Below are positions 54,632-64,000 of a stretch of DNA of 64,000 nt, piece after piece; within the stretch, counting starts at the first letter, position 1, and every line of letters starts with the position of its first letter. The stretch lies in contig JAUJPG010000018.1 in NCBI GenBank assembly GCA_030447245.1, forward strand, positions 1-64,000, given 5' to 3'. Source of the DNA: Chloroflexota bacterium. Lineage in GTDB: Bacteria > Chloroflexota > UBA6077 > JACCZL01. A program made the position numbers and the translations under genes. The notes beneath the pieces are model-generated. The model ran no database searches, was not told the DNA's origin, and was given only the letters and a program-made list of their open reading frames with translations.

Positions 54632-55587
54632 GCAGAATGGGGGTGGATCTTGCACCCCGGAACATGCACGGGCTTTCCTTGATCAATCCGGTGATGGTCG
54701 CATCTGGTACGTTCGGCTACGGAGTCGAGTATCAATCCCTGGTCGACATTCAGCGGCTGGGCGGGATCTGCTCTAAGGGAGTCACGGTTCGCCCGCGCGA
54801 CGGCAACCCGACGCCGCGGATTGCCGAGACGCCATCGGGAATGCTGAACGCCATCGGACTACAGAACGTCGGGCTTCGTCGAGTCATCTCCGAAAAGGCG
54901 CCGATCTGGGACCGCTGGCGCGTACCCGTAATTGTCAACATCTCGGGTGAGTCGATCCAGGAGTTTGAGGAGCTTGCGGCGTCGCTGGAAGGCGTGCCGG
55001 GCGTGGCGGGACTGGAAGTCAACATTTCGTGTCCCAACATCCGCGCGGGTGGGCGCCTGTTCGCAGATTGCACCGAGTCGGCGGCCGCGGTGACCCGGGC
55101 AACGCGCGACGTGACCAGCCTACCGTTGATGGTCAAGCTGTCGCCGAACGTAGGGGACATCGTCTCGATCGCTGTCGCCGTGGAGGAGCAGGGCGCCGAT
55201 TGCATCTCGCTGGCGAACACGCTGCTTGGAATGACCATCGACGTCAGGACAGGCCGTCCGGGGATAGCCAATGTGTCTGCCGGGCTGAGTGGGCCAGCCA
55301 TACGGCCAATCATCGTGCGGATGGTGTACCAGGTGGCGGCTGCCATCAGCGTCCCAATCGTTGGTGTCGGGGGGGTGACCTGCACTGAAGACGCCCTCCA
55401 GTACCTCATGGCCGGGGCAACTGCCGTCCAGGTGGGCACGGCGAACTTCGTCAACCCGCGCGTTGCCCTAGAGATCGTTGACGGATTGGACGCGTACCTG
55501 GATGCCCACGGATACGCTCATGTTTCTGAGGTCGTAGGGATCGCTCTGCCGAGTCGCCGGGCCGTCCCGACCTCCGGCGTCTGTTGA
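54628..55587 (+). CDS. pyrD: Dihydroorotate dehydrogenase, class IB catalytic subunit
   Basis: Oxidises dihydroorotate to orotate. I chose GTG 54628, inside the pyrK stop overlap; an ATG at 54637 is possible and longer upstream frames are not homologous. The 319-residue FMN enzyme has PVMVASGTFGYGVEY, ETPSGMLNAIGLQNVG, and NISCPNIRAGG at about 132-142 with the catalytic Cys135 typical of class IB, then VKLSPNVGDIV and GVGGVTCTEDAL. Neither pyrF nor pyrE follows, so the last two steps are encoded elsewhere. Confidence 0.96.
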   Translation: MSRMGVDLAPRNMHGLSLINPVMVASGTFGYGVEYQSLVDIQRLGGICSKGVTVRPRDGNPTPRIAETPSGMLNAIGLQNVGLRRVISEKAPIWDRWRVPVIVNISGESIQEFEELAASLEGVPGVAGLEVNISCPNIRAGGRLFADCTESAAAVTRATRDVTSLPLMVKLSPNVGDIVSIAVAVEEQGADCISLANTLLGMTIDVRTGRPGIANVSAGLSGPAIRPIIVRMVYQVAAAISVPIVGVGGVTCTEDALQYLMAGATAVQVGTANFVNPRVALEIVDGLDAYLDAHGYAHVSEVVGIALPSRRAVPTSGVC

Positions 55588-55672
55588 CGTTCGACGACCT
55601 GCACAGGAGCCTCTCATCGGGCGGCGGGATCGCTTCCGTGCCGCCGCGCGCCTATGGTATGGTCGGGCTGCG

Positions 55673-56626
55673 ATGGTGCTCCACGCCCTGCTCGCTCGCG
55701 TCATCCAATTCGCGGCCATCATTGGCCTAACAGTGGCCTGCACCCCGGCGAGCGTCCAGCCAGTGTCCACATCCGTCATGCAGGCACGCGACCAGCTCGC
55801 GGGCAAGTTGGCCTATGTGCGAGAGGGCAACCTTTGGATCTGGCAGGGGGGTGAGGCTCGGCAGCTGACCACCGGCGGCACCTGGAGGCAGCCGGCCCTT
55901 TCGCCGAATGGGACGGAGATTGTCTACGTATTCCGCGAGCAGAACTTCTCGGACGTGTTTGCGATGGCGGCCGACGGCAGCGCCAATCGGCGTCTGACCA
56001 ACGGCCAGGCGCCCGTTATCGGCCAGAATGACTGGGCGCTCCGGCCGACGTGGTCGCCCGACGGCTCGCAAATCGCGTACATCAGCGATGAGAATTCTGC
56101 TTTTCCGGTCGTGTGGCTGATGAACAAAGACGGTGGGGCGAGACGTCAGGTGATGCGCGTCGAGATCGTAGAGATCGCAGATGCGTTGTCCTGGGCGCCC
56201 GACGGTAAACGACTCGCGGTCACGGCCATGTCTACGCAGGAAGCGAGCCAGATTTTCTTATTGGACGTGGCACGGAGCACCGTCGAGCGGCTATCCAACC
56301 ACTCCCAGGGTGCGTTCGACCCGGCCTGGTCTCCGATTGACGATTCGATCGCCTACGTTGCCCGGGAAGGTGGCCGGGGCGAGCTCGTGGTGCGACATTC
56401 GGAGGGGCCTGAGCAAGCACGCTCCAATCGCCTCGCGTACGTGCGGAGCCCGGTGTGGTCGCCGGACGGAAGAAACCTGGCGGTCCTGTCGGCCCAAGGG
56501 GGCAGCTTCGATGTGTGGGCAGCCCCCGTCTCCCGTGAGGGTGGCGCGGTCCAGATCGGGGAGTTCCGCCAGGTCACGCGGGATGGTGGGATTGACGCGG
56601 CGTCCGGCCTGTCATGGGCGCACTAA
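55673..56626 (+). CDS. TolB-like beta-propeller lipoprotein
   Basis: A 317-residue protein with a signal ending in IGLTVAC (Cys23 as likely lipid site) and several WD40-like/TolB blades with the repeating core WSPDG, such as RPTWSPDGSQIAYISDE, ALSWAPDGKRLAVTA, DPAWSPIDDSIAYVA and SPVWSPDGRNLAVLS. The blades include ALSPNGTEIVYVF too. Such proteins act in the envelope, but no TolA/Pal system is expected here and the role is unknown. It lies 85 bp after pyrD and 21 bp before the ftsB-like gene. Confidence 0.83.
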   Translation: MVLHALLARVIQFAAIIGLTVACTPASVQPVSTSVMQARDQLAGKLAYVREGNLWIWQGGEARQLTTGGTWRQPALSPNGTEIVYVFREQNFSDVFAMAADGSANRRLTNGQAPVIGQNDWALRPTWSPDGSQIAYISDENSAFPVVWLMNKDGGARRQVMRVEIVEIADALSWAPDGKRLAVTAMSTQEASQIFLLDVARSTVERLSNHSQGAFDPAWSPIDDSIAYVAREGGRGELVVRHSEGPEQARSNRLAYVRSPVWSPDGRNLAVLSAQGGSFDVWAAPVSREGGAVQIGEFRQVTRDGGIDAASGLSWAH

Positions 56627-56647
56627 CCCCGCCCGGAGCGATCGCTG

Positions 56648-57040
56648 ATGAATAGAGCGGGTACCGTGTGGTGGGCCCACCCAGGTCTCTGGGTCCTCTT
56701 CCTGCTGCCCACGCTGGCGTATGCTGGGATCACCGTCGCCGATCGCTGGTACCAGAGCTACCTGCTGGCCCAGGAGGAGGCGGAGCTACGGGTTGAAATC
56801 AACGAGCTTCGCCTTGAAAACCTCCAACTTCAGGCCACCCTCGTTCGTGCCAAGAGCGACCAGGCTATCGAGAGTGTCGCGCGCGAGCAACTTGGGCTGG
56901 TGAGGCCCGGCGATCGCGCGTTTGCACTTGTTGGTCCCCCGCCAGCCCCGCAGCGGCCTTCGGACCCATACGCGTTGCCGGCGGCGCGTCCCGAGAAGCC
57001 GCCGTGGCGGAGGTTTCTGGAAACGATCCTTGGCCGGTAG
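56648..57040 (+). CDS. FtsB/DivIC-type septum formation protein
   Basis: A 130-residue bitopic protein with a short start, one membrane segment (HPGLWVLFLLPTLAYAGITV), a coiled coil (EEAELRVEINELRLENLQLQ) and the FtsB motif SVAREQLGLVRPGDRAF, then a Pro-rich end. It takes part in the division protein complex. It lies directly before tilS, whose TTG start is inside its last 11 bp. The family pairing with TilS and FtsH downstream is typical of many bacteria. Confidence 0.88.
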   Translation: MNRAGTVWWAHPGLWVLFLLPTLAYAGITVADRWYQSYLLAQEEAELRVEINELRLENLQLQATLVRAKSDQAIESVAREQLGLVRPGDRAFALVGPPPAPQRPSDPYALPAARPEKPPWRRFLETILGR

Positions 57041-58145
57041 GTCAAGGGGCAAGACAAGCGCTGGCGACAGTGTCGCGCGTCGCGTCAGGCATTTTCTCGT
57101 CGAGCATCGCCTGGCCGGTGCGCGGCAAACGCTGGTTGTGGCGGTCTCGGGTGGGGCCGATTCAATGTGCTTGCTTGATGTGTTGAGTCGCTTCGCGCCT
57201 TCAGGCCGCGGGCTCAGGGTACTCCACATCGACCACGGCTTCCGCTCCGATTCCTCCTTGGACGCCGAGGTGGTCCGCGCTACGGCCGACCGGCTCAATG
57301 TGCCGTGTGAGGTGGTGCGTGTAGATGGTCCCGGGTACGCTCGGGCGCATCGGATCGGCCTCGAGCAGGCTGCGCGTGCGCTGCGATATCGGGAGCTCGC
57401 TGTGGCTGCTGCTCGCCACCGTGCCCGGGCAATCGCGACCGGCCACACGGCGGACGACTCGGTCGAAAGTCTGCTGATGCACCTGCTGCGCGGGGCAGGA
57501 ACCGAGGGACTGCGAGGGATCTCGCCGGAAGAAAAGCTCGAGGTCCGACGACTCGGTCCTGCTCTGCCCAACAATCCGAGTGCAGCGACGGTGGCCCGAC
57601 CGCTCCTCCGCGTGCGCCGCACGGAAACTGTGGCGTATTGTCGCGAACGGGACCTTCCGTGGCGGGATGATCCGACGAACGACGACCCATCGTTTCTCAG
57701 GAATCGGGTACGCCACCATTTGGTGCCGGTGCTCCGCACCTACAATCCGGCCGTCGACGCCGCCCTGCAGCGGACGGCGGCGCTGGTGCGCGACGATGCC
57801 GCATGGCTCGAGACCCTGATCACTCGCCGGTGGAAGATGGTCCAACGGGCCCCGGGATCGGCTGAGATCGACCTGACAACCTGGCGGCGCCAGCCGATCG
57901 CTGCTCGGCGACGGCTTTTGCGGATGGCCCAAACCTGGGTAGCGGGAGATGGCGAGGGGCTCGATTTTGACGCGGCAGAGCGAGCAATGGACTACATCAT
58001 CGCCGGGCATCGCGGGCCGATGTGGCTGGGAGGCGGGGTCAGTCTCGAACGGACCGCGGATCGACTGCGTCTGCACCGAGAAAACGGATCGGGAGAGCAA
58101 AGCAGAACGCCTGGCGCCCCAACCACGACGTTGACAAGGTCTTGA
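57030..58145 (+). CDS. tilS: tRNA(Ile) lysidine synthetase
   Basis: Puts lysine on the C34 of tRNA-Ile2 so it reads AUA. From TTG 57030 it is 371 residues; this start lies within the ftsB-like end and follows GGAGG at 57009-57013 by 16 bp, so start choice is tentative. It has the ATP loop SGGADS (about 40-45), HIDHGFRSDSS, ATGHTADDSVESLLMHLLRG, PWRDDPTNDDPSFLRNRVRH and a C-terminal domain. All N-type motifs are present. Confidence 0.93.
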   Translation: MAGRSRGKTSAGDSVARRVRHFLVEHRLAGARQTLVVAVSGGADSMCLLDVLSRFAPSGRGLRVLHIDHGFRSDSSLDAEVVRATADRLNVPCEVVRVDGPGYARAHRIGLEQAARALRYRELAVAAARHRARAIATGHTADDSVESLLMHLLRGAGTEGLRGISPEEKLEVRRLGPALPNNPSAATVARPLLRVRRTETVAYCRERDLPWRDDPTNDDPSFLRNRVRHHLVPVLRTYNPAVDAALQRTAALVRDDAAWLETLITRRWKMVQRAPGSAEIDLTTWRRQPIAARRRLLRMAQTWVAGDGEGLDFDAAERAMDYIIAGHRGPMWLGGGVSLERTADRLRLHRENGSGEQSRTPGAPTTTLTRS

Positions 58146-58462
58146 TCGACGACTGAGTGCTCACCGGGCGGGTCGCCGCGCTTGGGAGAGGATGACTGCT
58201 GACGTTGACGGGCCTCAGATCGATGACCCCTGGGTTGCAAGTTCAGCGCCGCTTTGTCGTTTATCGCGGTCTCGACTTTGCCACGGCATGCCGTACGCTT
58301 CCGTAGGTGGGCTTGCTCAAGCCACCAAGCCGCGGCGACTCGAAGGTGGATAGGCAAGCGAAAAGCGTGGGTCTCCGAAAAGCTCTGCTATAATCGCCCC
58401 GCAGCTGTAGCCCTGGCGCGGGGAGCGTCCGGGCGGCCGTGACGCAGCGTTTGGAGGTACTC
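58146..58462 (+). other. Gap between tilS and ftsH carrying the ftsH promoter
   Basis: No gene is convincing here. A perfect TATAAT at 58389-58394 lies 69 bp before the ftsH ATG, with no good -35. The rest is GC-rich sequence without a clear repeat or terminator hairpin. Confidence 0.6.
58389..58394 (+). promoter_or_regulatory. TATAAT -10 box of ftsH
   Basis: Exact consensus -10 upstream of ftsH, in a sequence of high GC content. A -35 at the 17-bp distance is poor, so a weaker or activator-dependent promoter, or an extended element, would be needed. Confidence 0.5.
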
Positions 58463-60406
58463 ATGGATACCAAGTGGCTGCGGAACAGCTTTGTCTACCT
58501 GATCATTCTCGTCGCGATCATTGCGCTCTTCTTTACGGTCTTTCAGCCAGGCGGGATGGATCGCGACGGTACCCAGATCAGCATGGACCAGCTAGCGGCC
58601 TCAGTGAAGCGAGGCGAAGTCAAACGCATCGATGTCGCCGAAGACAAGCTCACCGTTGAGATCCCAGGCAGGGGTAAATTCACCGCTCGCAAAGAGCGGC
58701 AGGACACGGTCCCGCAGGTCCTGTCGATCTATGGGGTGACACCCGACGAGCTCTCGCGCGTCGAGTACCGCGTCAGCGATCCTCCACAGTTCAGCAATTG
58801 GTTGGGGCTGCTCGTCAACCTGTTACCGCTGGTCTTTTTCGGCGCAATCCTGCTATTCATGATGCGCCAGGCGCAAGGTAGCAATAACCAGGCCCTTTCT
58901 TTTGGCAAGAGTCGCGCGCGAATGTTCATGGGCAACAAGCCCTCGATCACGTTCTCGGATGTCGCCGGAGTCGAAGAGGCCAAGCAAGAACTATCTGAGG
59001 TCGTGGAGTTCCTCAAGTACCCCGAAAAGTTCTCGGCGTTGGGAGCCAGAATTCCGAAGGGCGTGTTGCTGGTAGGCCCCCCGGGGACCGGGAAAACGTT
59101 GCTTTCGCGCGCCGTTGCCGGCGAGGCGGGAGTCCCATTTTTCAGCATCTCGGGCTCGGAGTTCGTCGAGATGTTCGTAGGTGTGGGCGCTTCGCGGGTG
59201 CGTGACCTCTTCGACCAGGCCAAGCGCAACGCGCCGTGCATCGTCTTCGTTGACGAGATCGACGCGGTCGGGCGGCAGCGCGGCGCCGGATTGGGCGGCA
59301 GCCACGACGAGCGCGAGCAGACGCTCAACCAGATCCTGGTCGAGATGGATGGGTTTGACACGAACACGAACGTGATCGTGGTCGCGGCCACCAACCGACC
59401 TGACGTGCTAGACCCGGCGCTTCTGCGCCCGGGGCGCTTCGACCGTCAGGTGGTTCTTCCCCAGCCTGATATGAGCGGTCGGCGGGCGATCCTCGACGTC
59501 CATGCCAAGGGCAAGCCGCTCGACAAGTCGGTCCGGCTCGAGACGCTCGCCAAGCAGACCGCCGGATTTTCGGGGGCGGACCTTGCGAACCTCATTAATG
59601 AAGCGGCGATCCTCGCGGCACGCCGCAACAAGAAGACCATCGGCATGAGTGAGATGGAAGAGGCGATCGACCGTGTGATCGCCGGCCCGGAGCGCCGCAG
59701 CCGCATCATTTCGGAGCAGGAGAAGCGAGTGACGGCGTACCACGAGGGTGGACACGCGGTCGTTGGGCGCTTCCTCAAGAATCACGACCCTGTTCACAAG
59801 ATCTCGATCATTGCGCGGGGCATGATGGGCGGGTACACCCGTTACTTGCCGACGGAAGACCGCTATCTTTGGACTATGTCCCAGTTTGAGGACCGGCTGG
59901 CGGCGACGCTCGGGGGGCACGCCGCTGAGAAGCTGGTGTTTGGCGAGATGAGTACCGGCGCCGAGAACGACATCGACGTAGCGACCAAACTGGCCCGCAA
60001 GATGGTCAAGGAGTACGGGATGAGCGACCGGCTCGGTCCCGTGGCGCTGGGTCACAAGGAGGAGTTGGTCTTCCTCGGGCGGGACATCGGAGCGCAGAAA
60101 AACTACAGTGAGAAGGTGGCTGAGGCCATAGACGAGGAGATCCGCCGGCTGATCGACGAGGGCTATGCTCAGGCGATCCGCATCCTGCAGGACAAGCGAG
60201 AGATCTTGGACCGTCTGGCTGAGGTGCTGGTCCAGGAAGAGACGCTGGAAGGCGAGCGCCTCGAAAGAGTCTTTAGGGGCGAGACCGAAGAAGGTGCCCA
60301 GCCGATCGACACGCCGCCCTCGGCGCCCGAGCCGATGTCGGCTGAGACTGGCCGCACGCCGCACCCGGCTCCGCGGCTGGTTCCGGGGGCGGCGACCGGA
60401 GGGTAG
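58463..60406 (+). CDS. ftsH: ATP-dependent zinc metalloprotease FtsH
   Basis: Degrades damaged and regulatory membrane proteins. ATG 58463 is preceded by GGAGG at 58453-58457. The 647-residue protein has two membrane segments (about 10-27 and 114-134), an AAA domain with Walker A GPPGTGKT at 205-212, Walker B VFVDEID at 261-267, the arginine fingers in RPGRFDRQV, and the zinc site HEGGH at 427-431 with a further acidic ligand in [12 protein letters not shown]. The tail after about 615 is Pro/Thr-rich. Terminated by a strong hairpin downstream. Confidence 0.98.
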   Translation: MDTKWLRNSFVYLIILVAIIALFFTVFQPGGMDRDGTQISMDQLAASVKRGEVKRIDVAEDKLTVEIPGRGKFTARKERQDTVPQVLSIYGVTPDELSRVEYRVSDPPQFSNWLGLLVNLLPLVFFGAILLFMMRQAQGSNNQALSFGKSRARMFMGNKPSITFSDVAGVEEAKQELSEVVEFLKYPEKFSALGARIPKGVLLVGPPGTGKTLLSRAVAGEAGVPFFSISGSEFVEMFVGVGASRVRDLFDQAKRNAPCIVFVDEIDAVGRQRGAGLGGSHDEREQTLNQILVEMDGFDTNTNVIVVAATNRPDVLDPALLRPGRFDRQVVLPQPDMSGRRAILDVHAKGKPLDKSVRLETLAKQTAGFSGADLANLINEAAILAARRNKKTIGMSEMEEAIDRVIAGPERRSRIISEQEKRVTAYHEGGHAVVGRFLKNHDPVHKISIIARGMMGGYTRYLPTEDRYLWTMSQFEDRLAATLGGHAAEKLVFGEMSTGAENDIDVATKLARKMVKEYGMSDRLGPVALGHKEELVFLGRDIGAQKNYSEKVAEAIDEEIRRLIDEGYAQAIRILQDKREILDRLAEVLVQEETLEGERLERVFRGETEEGAQPIDTPPSAPEPMSAETGRTPHPAPRLVPGAATGG

Positions 60407-60435
60407 AACGGTCTCGCGCGACCACGATACTGAAG

Positions 60436-60465
60436 CGGGGGCCCGTCGAATGCGACGGGCCCCCG
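60436..60465 (+). terminator. Strong hairpin after ftsH
   Basis: CGGGGGCCCGTCG-aatg-CGACGGGCCCCCG, a perfect 13-bp stem. It is 30 bp after the ftsH stop. No T-run follows, so it may end transcription weakly or protect the message. Confidence 0.65.
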
Positions 60466-60517
60466 TGTCGATCGGTGCCCTCTCCGCACATCAACGACCA
60501 TCGGGCATTACATTCTC

Positions 60518-61546
60518 GTGTCACTGATTGAGTCGCTATCGGACGTGGCGCTAGAATGGGCCAGGGTCGGATCGACCGCGCAGCCGGAGGGTGACTTGGC
60601 CGGAGAGCTCTCAATCTTCACCGGAAATGCGCATCCGCAACTCACCCGGGACATCTGCGCCTACCTTGGTGTCGAGCCGGGCAGGGCCGAGGTCTTTGAG
60701 TTCAGTAACGAGAACGTCTTCGTCAAGATAAACCAGAACGTCCGCGAGCACGACGTCTTCGTCATCCAGCCGCTCTGCTCGCCCGTCAGTACGAGCATCA
60801 TGGAGCTGGTGATCATGCTCGACGCGTTCAAGCGCGCGTCGGCAAGCCGGGTGACCGCCGTCATGCCGTACTTCGCATACGCTCGCTCGGACAAGAAAGA
60901 TCAGCCCCGCGTTCCGATCACCGCGCGGCTGCTCGCCGACATGATTCAGGTCGCGGGGGCCGATCGGATCCTCACGGTCGATCTTCACGCGGGTCAGGTC
61001 CAGGGCTTCTTTCGGGTTCCGGTGGACGAGCTCACGGCGATGTACCTTCTGGCGGACTACGTCCGTGGCATGGAGTTGATTGATCCGGTCGTTGTGGCGG
61101 CCGACCTGGGATTCGCGAAGCGTGCCCGCAACTTCGCGAATCTGATCGGCGGCTCCGTGGCGTTCGTCGAGAAGCGGCGGCTCGGCAACGACAGCACGAG
61201 CGAGTCGCTGGGCGTGATCGGCGACGTACGGGGCCGGACCGCGATCGTCGTCGACGACGAGATTGACACGGCTGGCTCGATCGTCAACGCTGTCTCCGTC
61301 GTCCGTCAGGAAGGCGCTCGCGACGTGATAGCCGCTTGCACGCACGCCGTGCTCTCTGGGCCGGCGGTCCAGCGGCTTGAAGCCAGCCCCGTTAGCCTGA
61401 TCATCACCACGGACACGTGTGGGCTCGATCCGCACAAACGCATCGGCAAACTGCGGGTCCTACCCGTGTCGTTGTTACTGGGCGAGGCGATCAGCCGCAT
61501 TAACACCGGCGGGTCAATCGGGGCGCTGTTCGGCGCCCGGGCATGA
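60518..61546 (+). CDS. prs: Ribose-phosphate pyrophosphokinase
   Basis: Makes PRPP from ribose-5-phosphate and ATP for nucleotides, His and Trp. The 342-residue protein is a little longer than usual (about 310-320) because of a roughly 30-residue lead before LSIFTGNAHPQL. It has the family stretch YFAYARSDKKDQPRVPITARL, ILTVDLHAGQVQGFF and the PRPP loop VVDDEIDTAGSI. GTG 60518 is used; a later start would shorten the lead. Confidence 0.93.
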   Translation: MSLIESLSDVALEWARVGSTAQPEGDLAGELSIFTGNAHPQLTRDICAYLGVEPGRAEVFEFSNENVFVKINQNVREHDVFVIQPLCSPVSTSIMELVIMLDAFKRASASRVTAVMPYFAYARSDKKDQPRVPITARLLADMIQVAGADRILTVDLHAGQVQGFFRVPVDELTAMYLLADYVRGMELIDPVVVAADLGFAKRARNFANLIGGSVAFVEKRRLGNDSTSESLGVIGDVRGRTAIVVDDEIDTAGSIVNAVSVVRQEGARDVIAACTHAVLSGPAVQRLEASPVSLIITTDTCGLDPHKRIGKLRVLPVSLLLGEAISRINTGGSIGALFGARA

Positions 61547-61730
61547 CGTAGAGCGTCGTTGACGGGGCGGCTCTCGGGGTCGGCCAGTAGCTCGTGAGCG
61601 CCGCGACCTGCTCGTAGGAGCGGGTTCTCGAATCCAGGGCATGGGGCTCAGGAGCCCCGCGGTTTCGGAGTACCTGCAGTCCGTGTCCTGGCATGCAACA
61701 CCGCTAGCCGCTTCAGCATTCGGCCGTTGC

Positions 61731-61736
61731 TATACT
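61731..61736 (+). promoter_or_regulatory. Likely -10 box of secA
   Basis: TATACT, 31 bp before the proposed secA ATG. No good -35 box can be seen at the usual distance. The 221-bp gap after prs shows no gene. Confidence 0.45.
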
Positions 61737-61767
61737 TCTCCTGGGAATCCTCCCCCGGGGCGTGGCT

Positions 61768-64000
61768 ATGCTGACGTGGATGAGCAAAATCATGGGTGGC
61801 AAGCCGTGGGAGCGCGATCTCAAGCGGATCGCGCCCCTGGTGGACGAGGTGAACGAGCTCGAAGGCGAGTTTCAGGAACTCACAGAAGCCGAGCTTCGAG
61901 ACAAGACGACGGAGTTTCGCGGCCGCCTACTCGCTGGCGAGGATATGAACAGCCTACTCCCGGAGGCTTTTGCCGCTGTCCGTGAGGCGGCTCGGCGCGC
62001 TATTGGCTTGCGCCACTATGACGTTCAGCTGATCGGTGGGGCCATTCTCCACTCCGGCAAGATTGCCGAGATGCGGACCGGCGAGGGTAAGACGCTGGTC
62101 GCAACGCTGCCCGTCTACCTCAATGCGCTGTCCGGCAAAGGCGTCCATGTTGTCACGGTGAACGACTACCTCGCCAAGCGCGACGCACAGTGGATGGGCG
62201 CGGTCTACCACGCTCTCGGGATGAGTGTTGGCATCATCCAGCACGAGGCCGCCTACATCTACGATCCTGAGTACCCGGCCGAAGACGCGTCGATGCGCTC
62301 GCTCCGTCCGGCCGGCCACCGGCGTGAGGCGTACGCGGCCGACATCACCTACGGCACGAACAATGAGTTCGGCTTCGACTACTTGCGCGACAACATGGTC
62401 TGGCAGCTCGAAGACATGGTCCAGCGCGACCTGCAGTTTGCGATCGTCGACGAAGTCGACAACATCCTGATCGACGAGGCGCGGACCCCATTGATCATCT
62501 CGGGTCCGGCTGAGGACGCGACCAACCAGTATGCCCAGTTTGCCCGAATCAGTCCCCGACTGTCTGAAGGCGTGGACTTTACGATCGACGATCGGACACG
62601 CTCGATCGCGTTGACCGAAGAAGGAATCGAGCACGTCGAAAAGCTCCTGGGGATCCAGAACCTGTATGACGCTGACAATTTCCGTCTGACGCACTATCTG
62701 GACAATGCCCTGAGGGCGCAATTTACCTACACCCGCGACGACCAGTACGTTGTCAAGGATGGCGAGATCATCATCGTCGACGAGTTCACCGGCCGACTGA
62801 TGCCGGGTCGGCGGTACAGCGAGGGCCTTCATCAGGCTATCGAAGCCAAGGAGGGCCTACGAGTCCAGCGCGAGAACGTCACCTTGGCGCGGATCACTTT
62901 CCAGAACTACTTCCGCCTGTATGACAAGATCGGCGGGATGACCGGCACGGCGATGACCGAGGCTGACGAGTTCCGCCGCATCTACAACCTGGACGTGGTT
63001 CCGATTCCGACGCATCGTCCGATGATTCGAGAAGACACGTCCGACCTGGTGTTCAAGACCGAGAAGGCGAAGTTCCAAGCGGTAGTCGATGAGATCGCTT
63101 CGATGCACGAGCGCGGGCAGCCTGTGCTGGTCGGCACTGTGTCGATCGAGAAGTCCGAGCGGCTTTCCGGAATGCTTCAGCGACTCGGCGTTCCGCACCA
63201 GGTGCTCAACGCCAAGCAGCACGAGCGAGAGGCGGCCGTGATCGCGCAGGCTGGTCGGCCTAAGGCCGTAACGATCGCCACCAACATGGCCGGGCGCGGT
63301 GTCGATATCCTCCTCGGCGGCAACGCGGAGGGCCTCCTCGACGAGATCCTGCGTCGACAGAAGGTAGATCAATCATCGGCGACGCCAGAGCAGTTGAGCC
63401 ATGCGCTGCGCGAAGCCGAGATGGTCGTCTCCGAGGGCCGGCCGGCGGTACTAGAGCTGGGCGGACTTCACATTCTTGGTACGGAGCGACACGAGGCACG
63501 CCGGATCGACAATCAGCTTCGAGGACGCGCCGGTCGGCAAGGAGACCCGGGGTCGTCGAGATTCTTCGTGTCGCTGGAAGACGATCTCATGAAGCGCTTT
63601 GGCGGCTCGTCAATCGCCGGGCTGATGGACAAGCTCGGACTGGAAGAGGACGTTCCGCTGGAACACTCATGGGTCAACAAGGCCATCGAGAACGCCCAGA
63701 CGAAGGTCGAGGCCTACAACTTCGACATTCGGAAGCATGTTGTCGAATACGACGACGTGATGAACCGGCAGCGCGAGGTGATCTACGCGGACCGCCGCAC
63801 GGTTCTGGCCGAGGCGAATCTGCGGCCGATGATCCAGGAGTGGGTCGGTGAGGAATTGGCGGCGCTCGTCGCCGCGCATCTTGACGGAGAGCAGCCGGAC
63901 TCGTGGGATTACGACGGTCTGCACACGAGGCTCAGACAACTGCTCCCTTTGCCCGAATCGCTGACTGCTGAGGAGCTCAAGAGCTACTCCCGCGAGGACC
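61768..64000 (+). CDS. secA: Preprotein translocase ATPase SecA (3' end beyond the window)
   Basis: The motor that pushes preproteins through SecYEG. The first 744 residues are visible from ATG 61768; ATGs at 61780 and 61792 are in frame too. It shows Walker A MRTGEGKT at about 102-109, [80 protein letters not shown] and [18 protein letters not shown]. All catalytic motifs are present; the C-terminal zinc/SecB part is outside the window. Confidence 0.98.
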   Translation, partial: MLTWMSKIMGGKPWERDLKRIAPLVDEVNELEGEFQELTEAELRDKTTEFRGRLLAGEDMNSLLPEAFAAVREAARRAIGLRHYDVQLIGGAILHSGKIAEMRTGEGKTLVATLPVYLNALSGKGVHVVTVNDYLAKRDAQWMGAVYHALGMSVGIIQHEAAYIYDPEYPAEDASMRSLRPAGHRREAYAADITYGTNNEFGFDYLRDNMVWQLEDMVQRDLQFAIVDEVDNILIDEARTPLIISGPAEDATNQYAQFARISPRLSEGVDFTIDDRTRSIALTEEGIEHVEKLLGIQNLYDADNFRLTHYLDNALRAQFTYTRDDQYVVKDGEIIIVDEFTGRLMPGRRYSEGLHQAIEAKEGLRVQRENVTLARITFQNYFRLYDKIGGMTGTAMTEADEFRRIYNLDVVPIPTHRPMIREDTSDLVFKTEKAKFQAVVDEIASMHERGQPVLVGTVSIEKSERLSGMLQRLGVPHQVLNAKQHEREAAVIAQAGRPKAVTIATNMAGRGVDILLGGNAEGLLDEILRRQKVDQSSATPEQLSHALREAEMVVSEGRPAVLELGGLHILGTERHEARRIDNQLRGRAGRQGDPGSSRFFVSLEDDLMKRFGGSSIAGLMDKLGLEEDVPLEHSWVNKAIENAQTKVEAYNFDIRKHVVEYDDVMNRQREVIYADRRTVLAEANLRPMIQEWVGEELAALVAAHLDGEQPDSWDYDGLHTRLRQLLPLPESLTAEELKSYSRED

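Noticed and set aside
1-64000. CRISPR array, tRNA or rRNA genes
   Set aside because: No regularly spaced short repeats and no cloverleaf or rRNA-like stretch were noticed; a covariance search would be decisive for tRNAs.

Overview
This is a GC-rich, gene-dense bacterial chromosome segment with many GTG and TTG starts and many 4-bp stop/start overlaps. Gene content suggests a Chloroflexota bacterium, perhaps near Thermomicrobia/Sphaerobacter: PyrR-controlled pyr operon with pyrK/pyrD type IB, fused cobA-hemD, an archaeal/cyanobacterial-type CobT, SecD, FtsH and SecA. The phylum is inference from gene types and order, not from a marker search. No tRNA, rRNA or CRISPR array was seen.

Layout. 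1-6.0 kb (minus strand): cbiB, a BtuF-like protein, UPF0284-type cobT, def, an OppA-like lipoprotein and the start of secD. 6.0-8.2 kb: a small SWIM zinc-finger gene under a perfect 34-bp palindrome, then a transposase broken by two in-frame TAG codons. 8.1-15.7 kb: a tight tetrapyrrole operon (MerR-like regulator, met8, hemA, hemC, cobA-hemD, hemB, hemL) taking glutamyl-tRNA to uroporphyrinogen III and precorrin-2/sirohydrochlorin, which with the neighbouring cobalamin genes makes this a tetrapyrrole/B12 neighbourhood. 15.6-17.3 kb: three hypothetical genes.

17.4-32.4 kb: an inositol-monophosphatase-like gene runs into a tandem direct repeat of about 7 kb. The right copy (24959-32289) carries intact genes: MFS, Tat-exported M14 peptidase, VanY-like peptidase, second MFS, DUF2254 membrane protein, MscS channel. 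The left copy (18069-24958) carries the same genes, each broken by many small indels. I think the left copy is most likely noisy read sequence left in the assembly, possibly from a related strain, but sequence alone cannot prove it.

33.2-40.4 kb: a small exopolysaccharide locus (Wzz, two GT4 glycosyltransferases, polyprenyl glycosylphosphotransferase), a PH/DUF1648 membrane protein and an LCP-family protein. 40.6-46.1 kb: aro genes (aroB, aroK, aroC, aroA) preceded by a DAHP synthase whose 5' part is missing and replaced by the front of a PucR-type regulator gene. 46.1-55.6 kb: pyr operon with promoter, PyrR-binding leader and attenuator, a frameshifted pyrR, then pyrB, pyrC, carA, carB, pyrK, pyrD. 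55.7-64 kb: TolB-like lipoprotein, ftsB/divIC, tilS, ftsH, prs and the 5' part of secA.

Most notable observations: the indel-ridden repeat, the PucR/DAHP synthase chimera, the pyrR frameshift below an intact attenuator, the doubly amber-interrupted transposase, and the palindromes at the SWIM and hem promoters. Several of these look more like assembly or decay events than new systems, and each entry says which.
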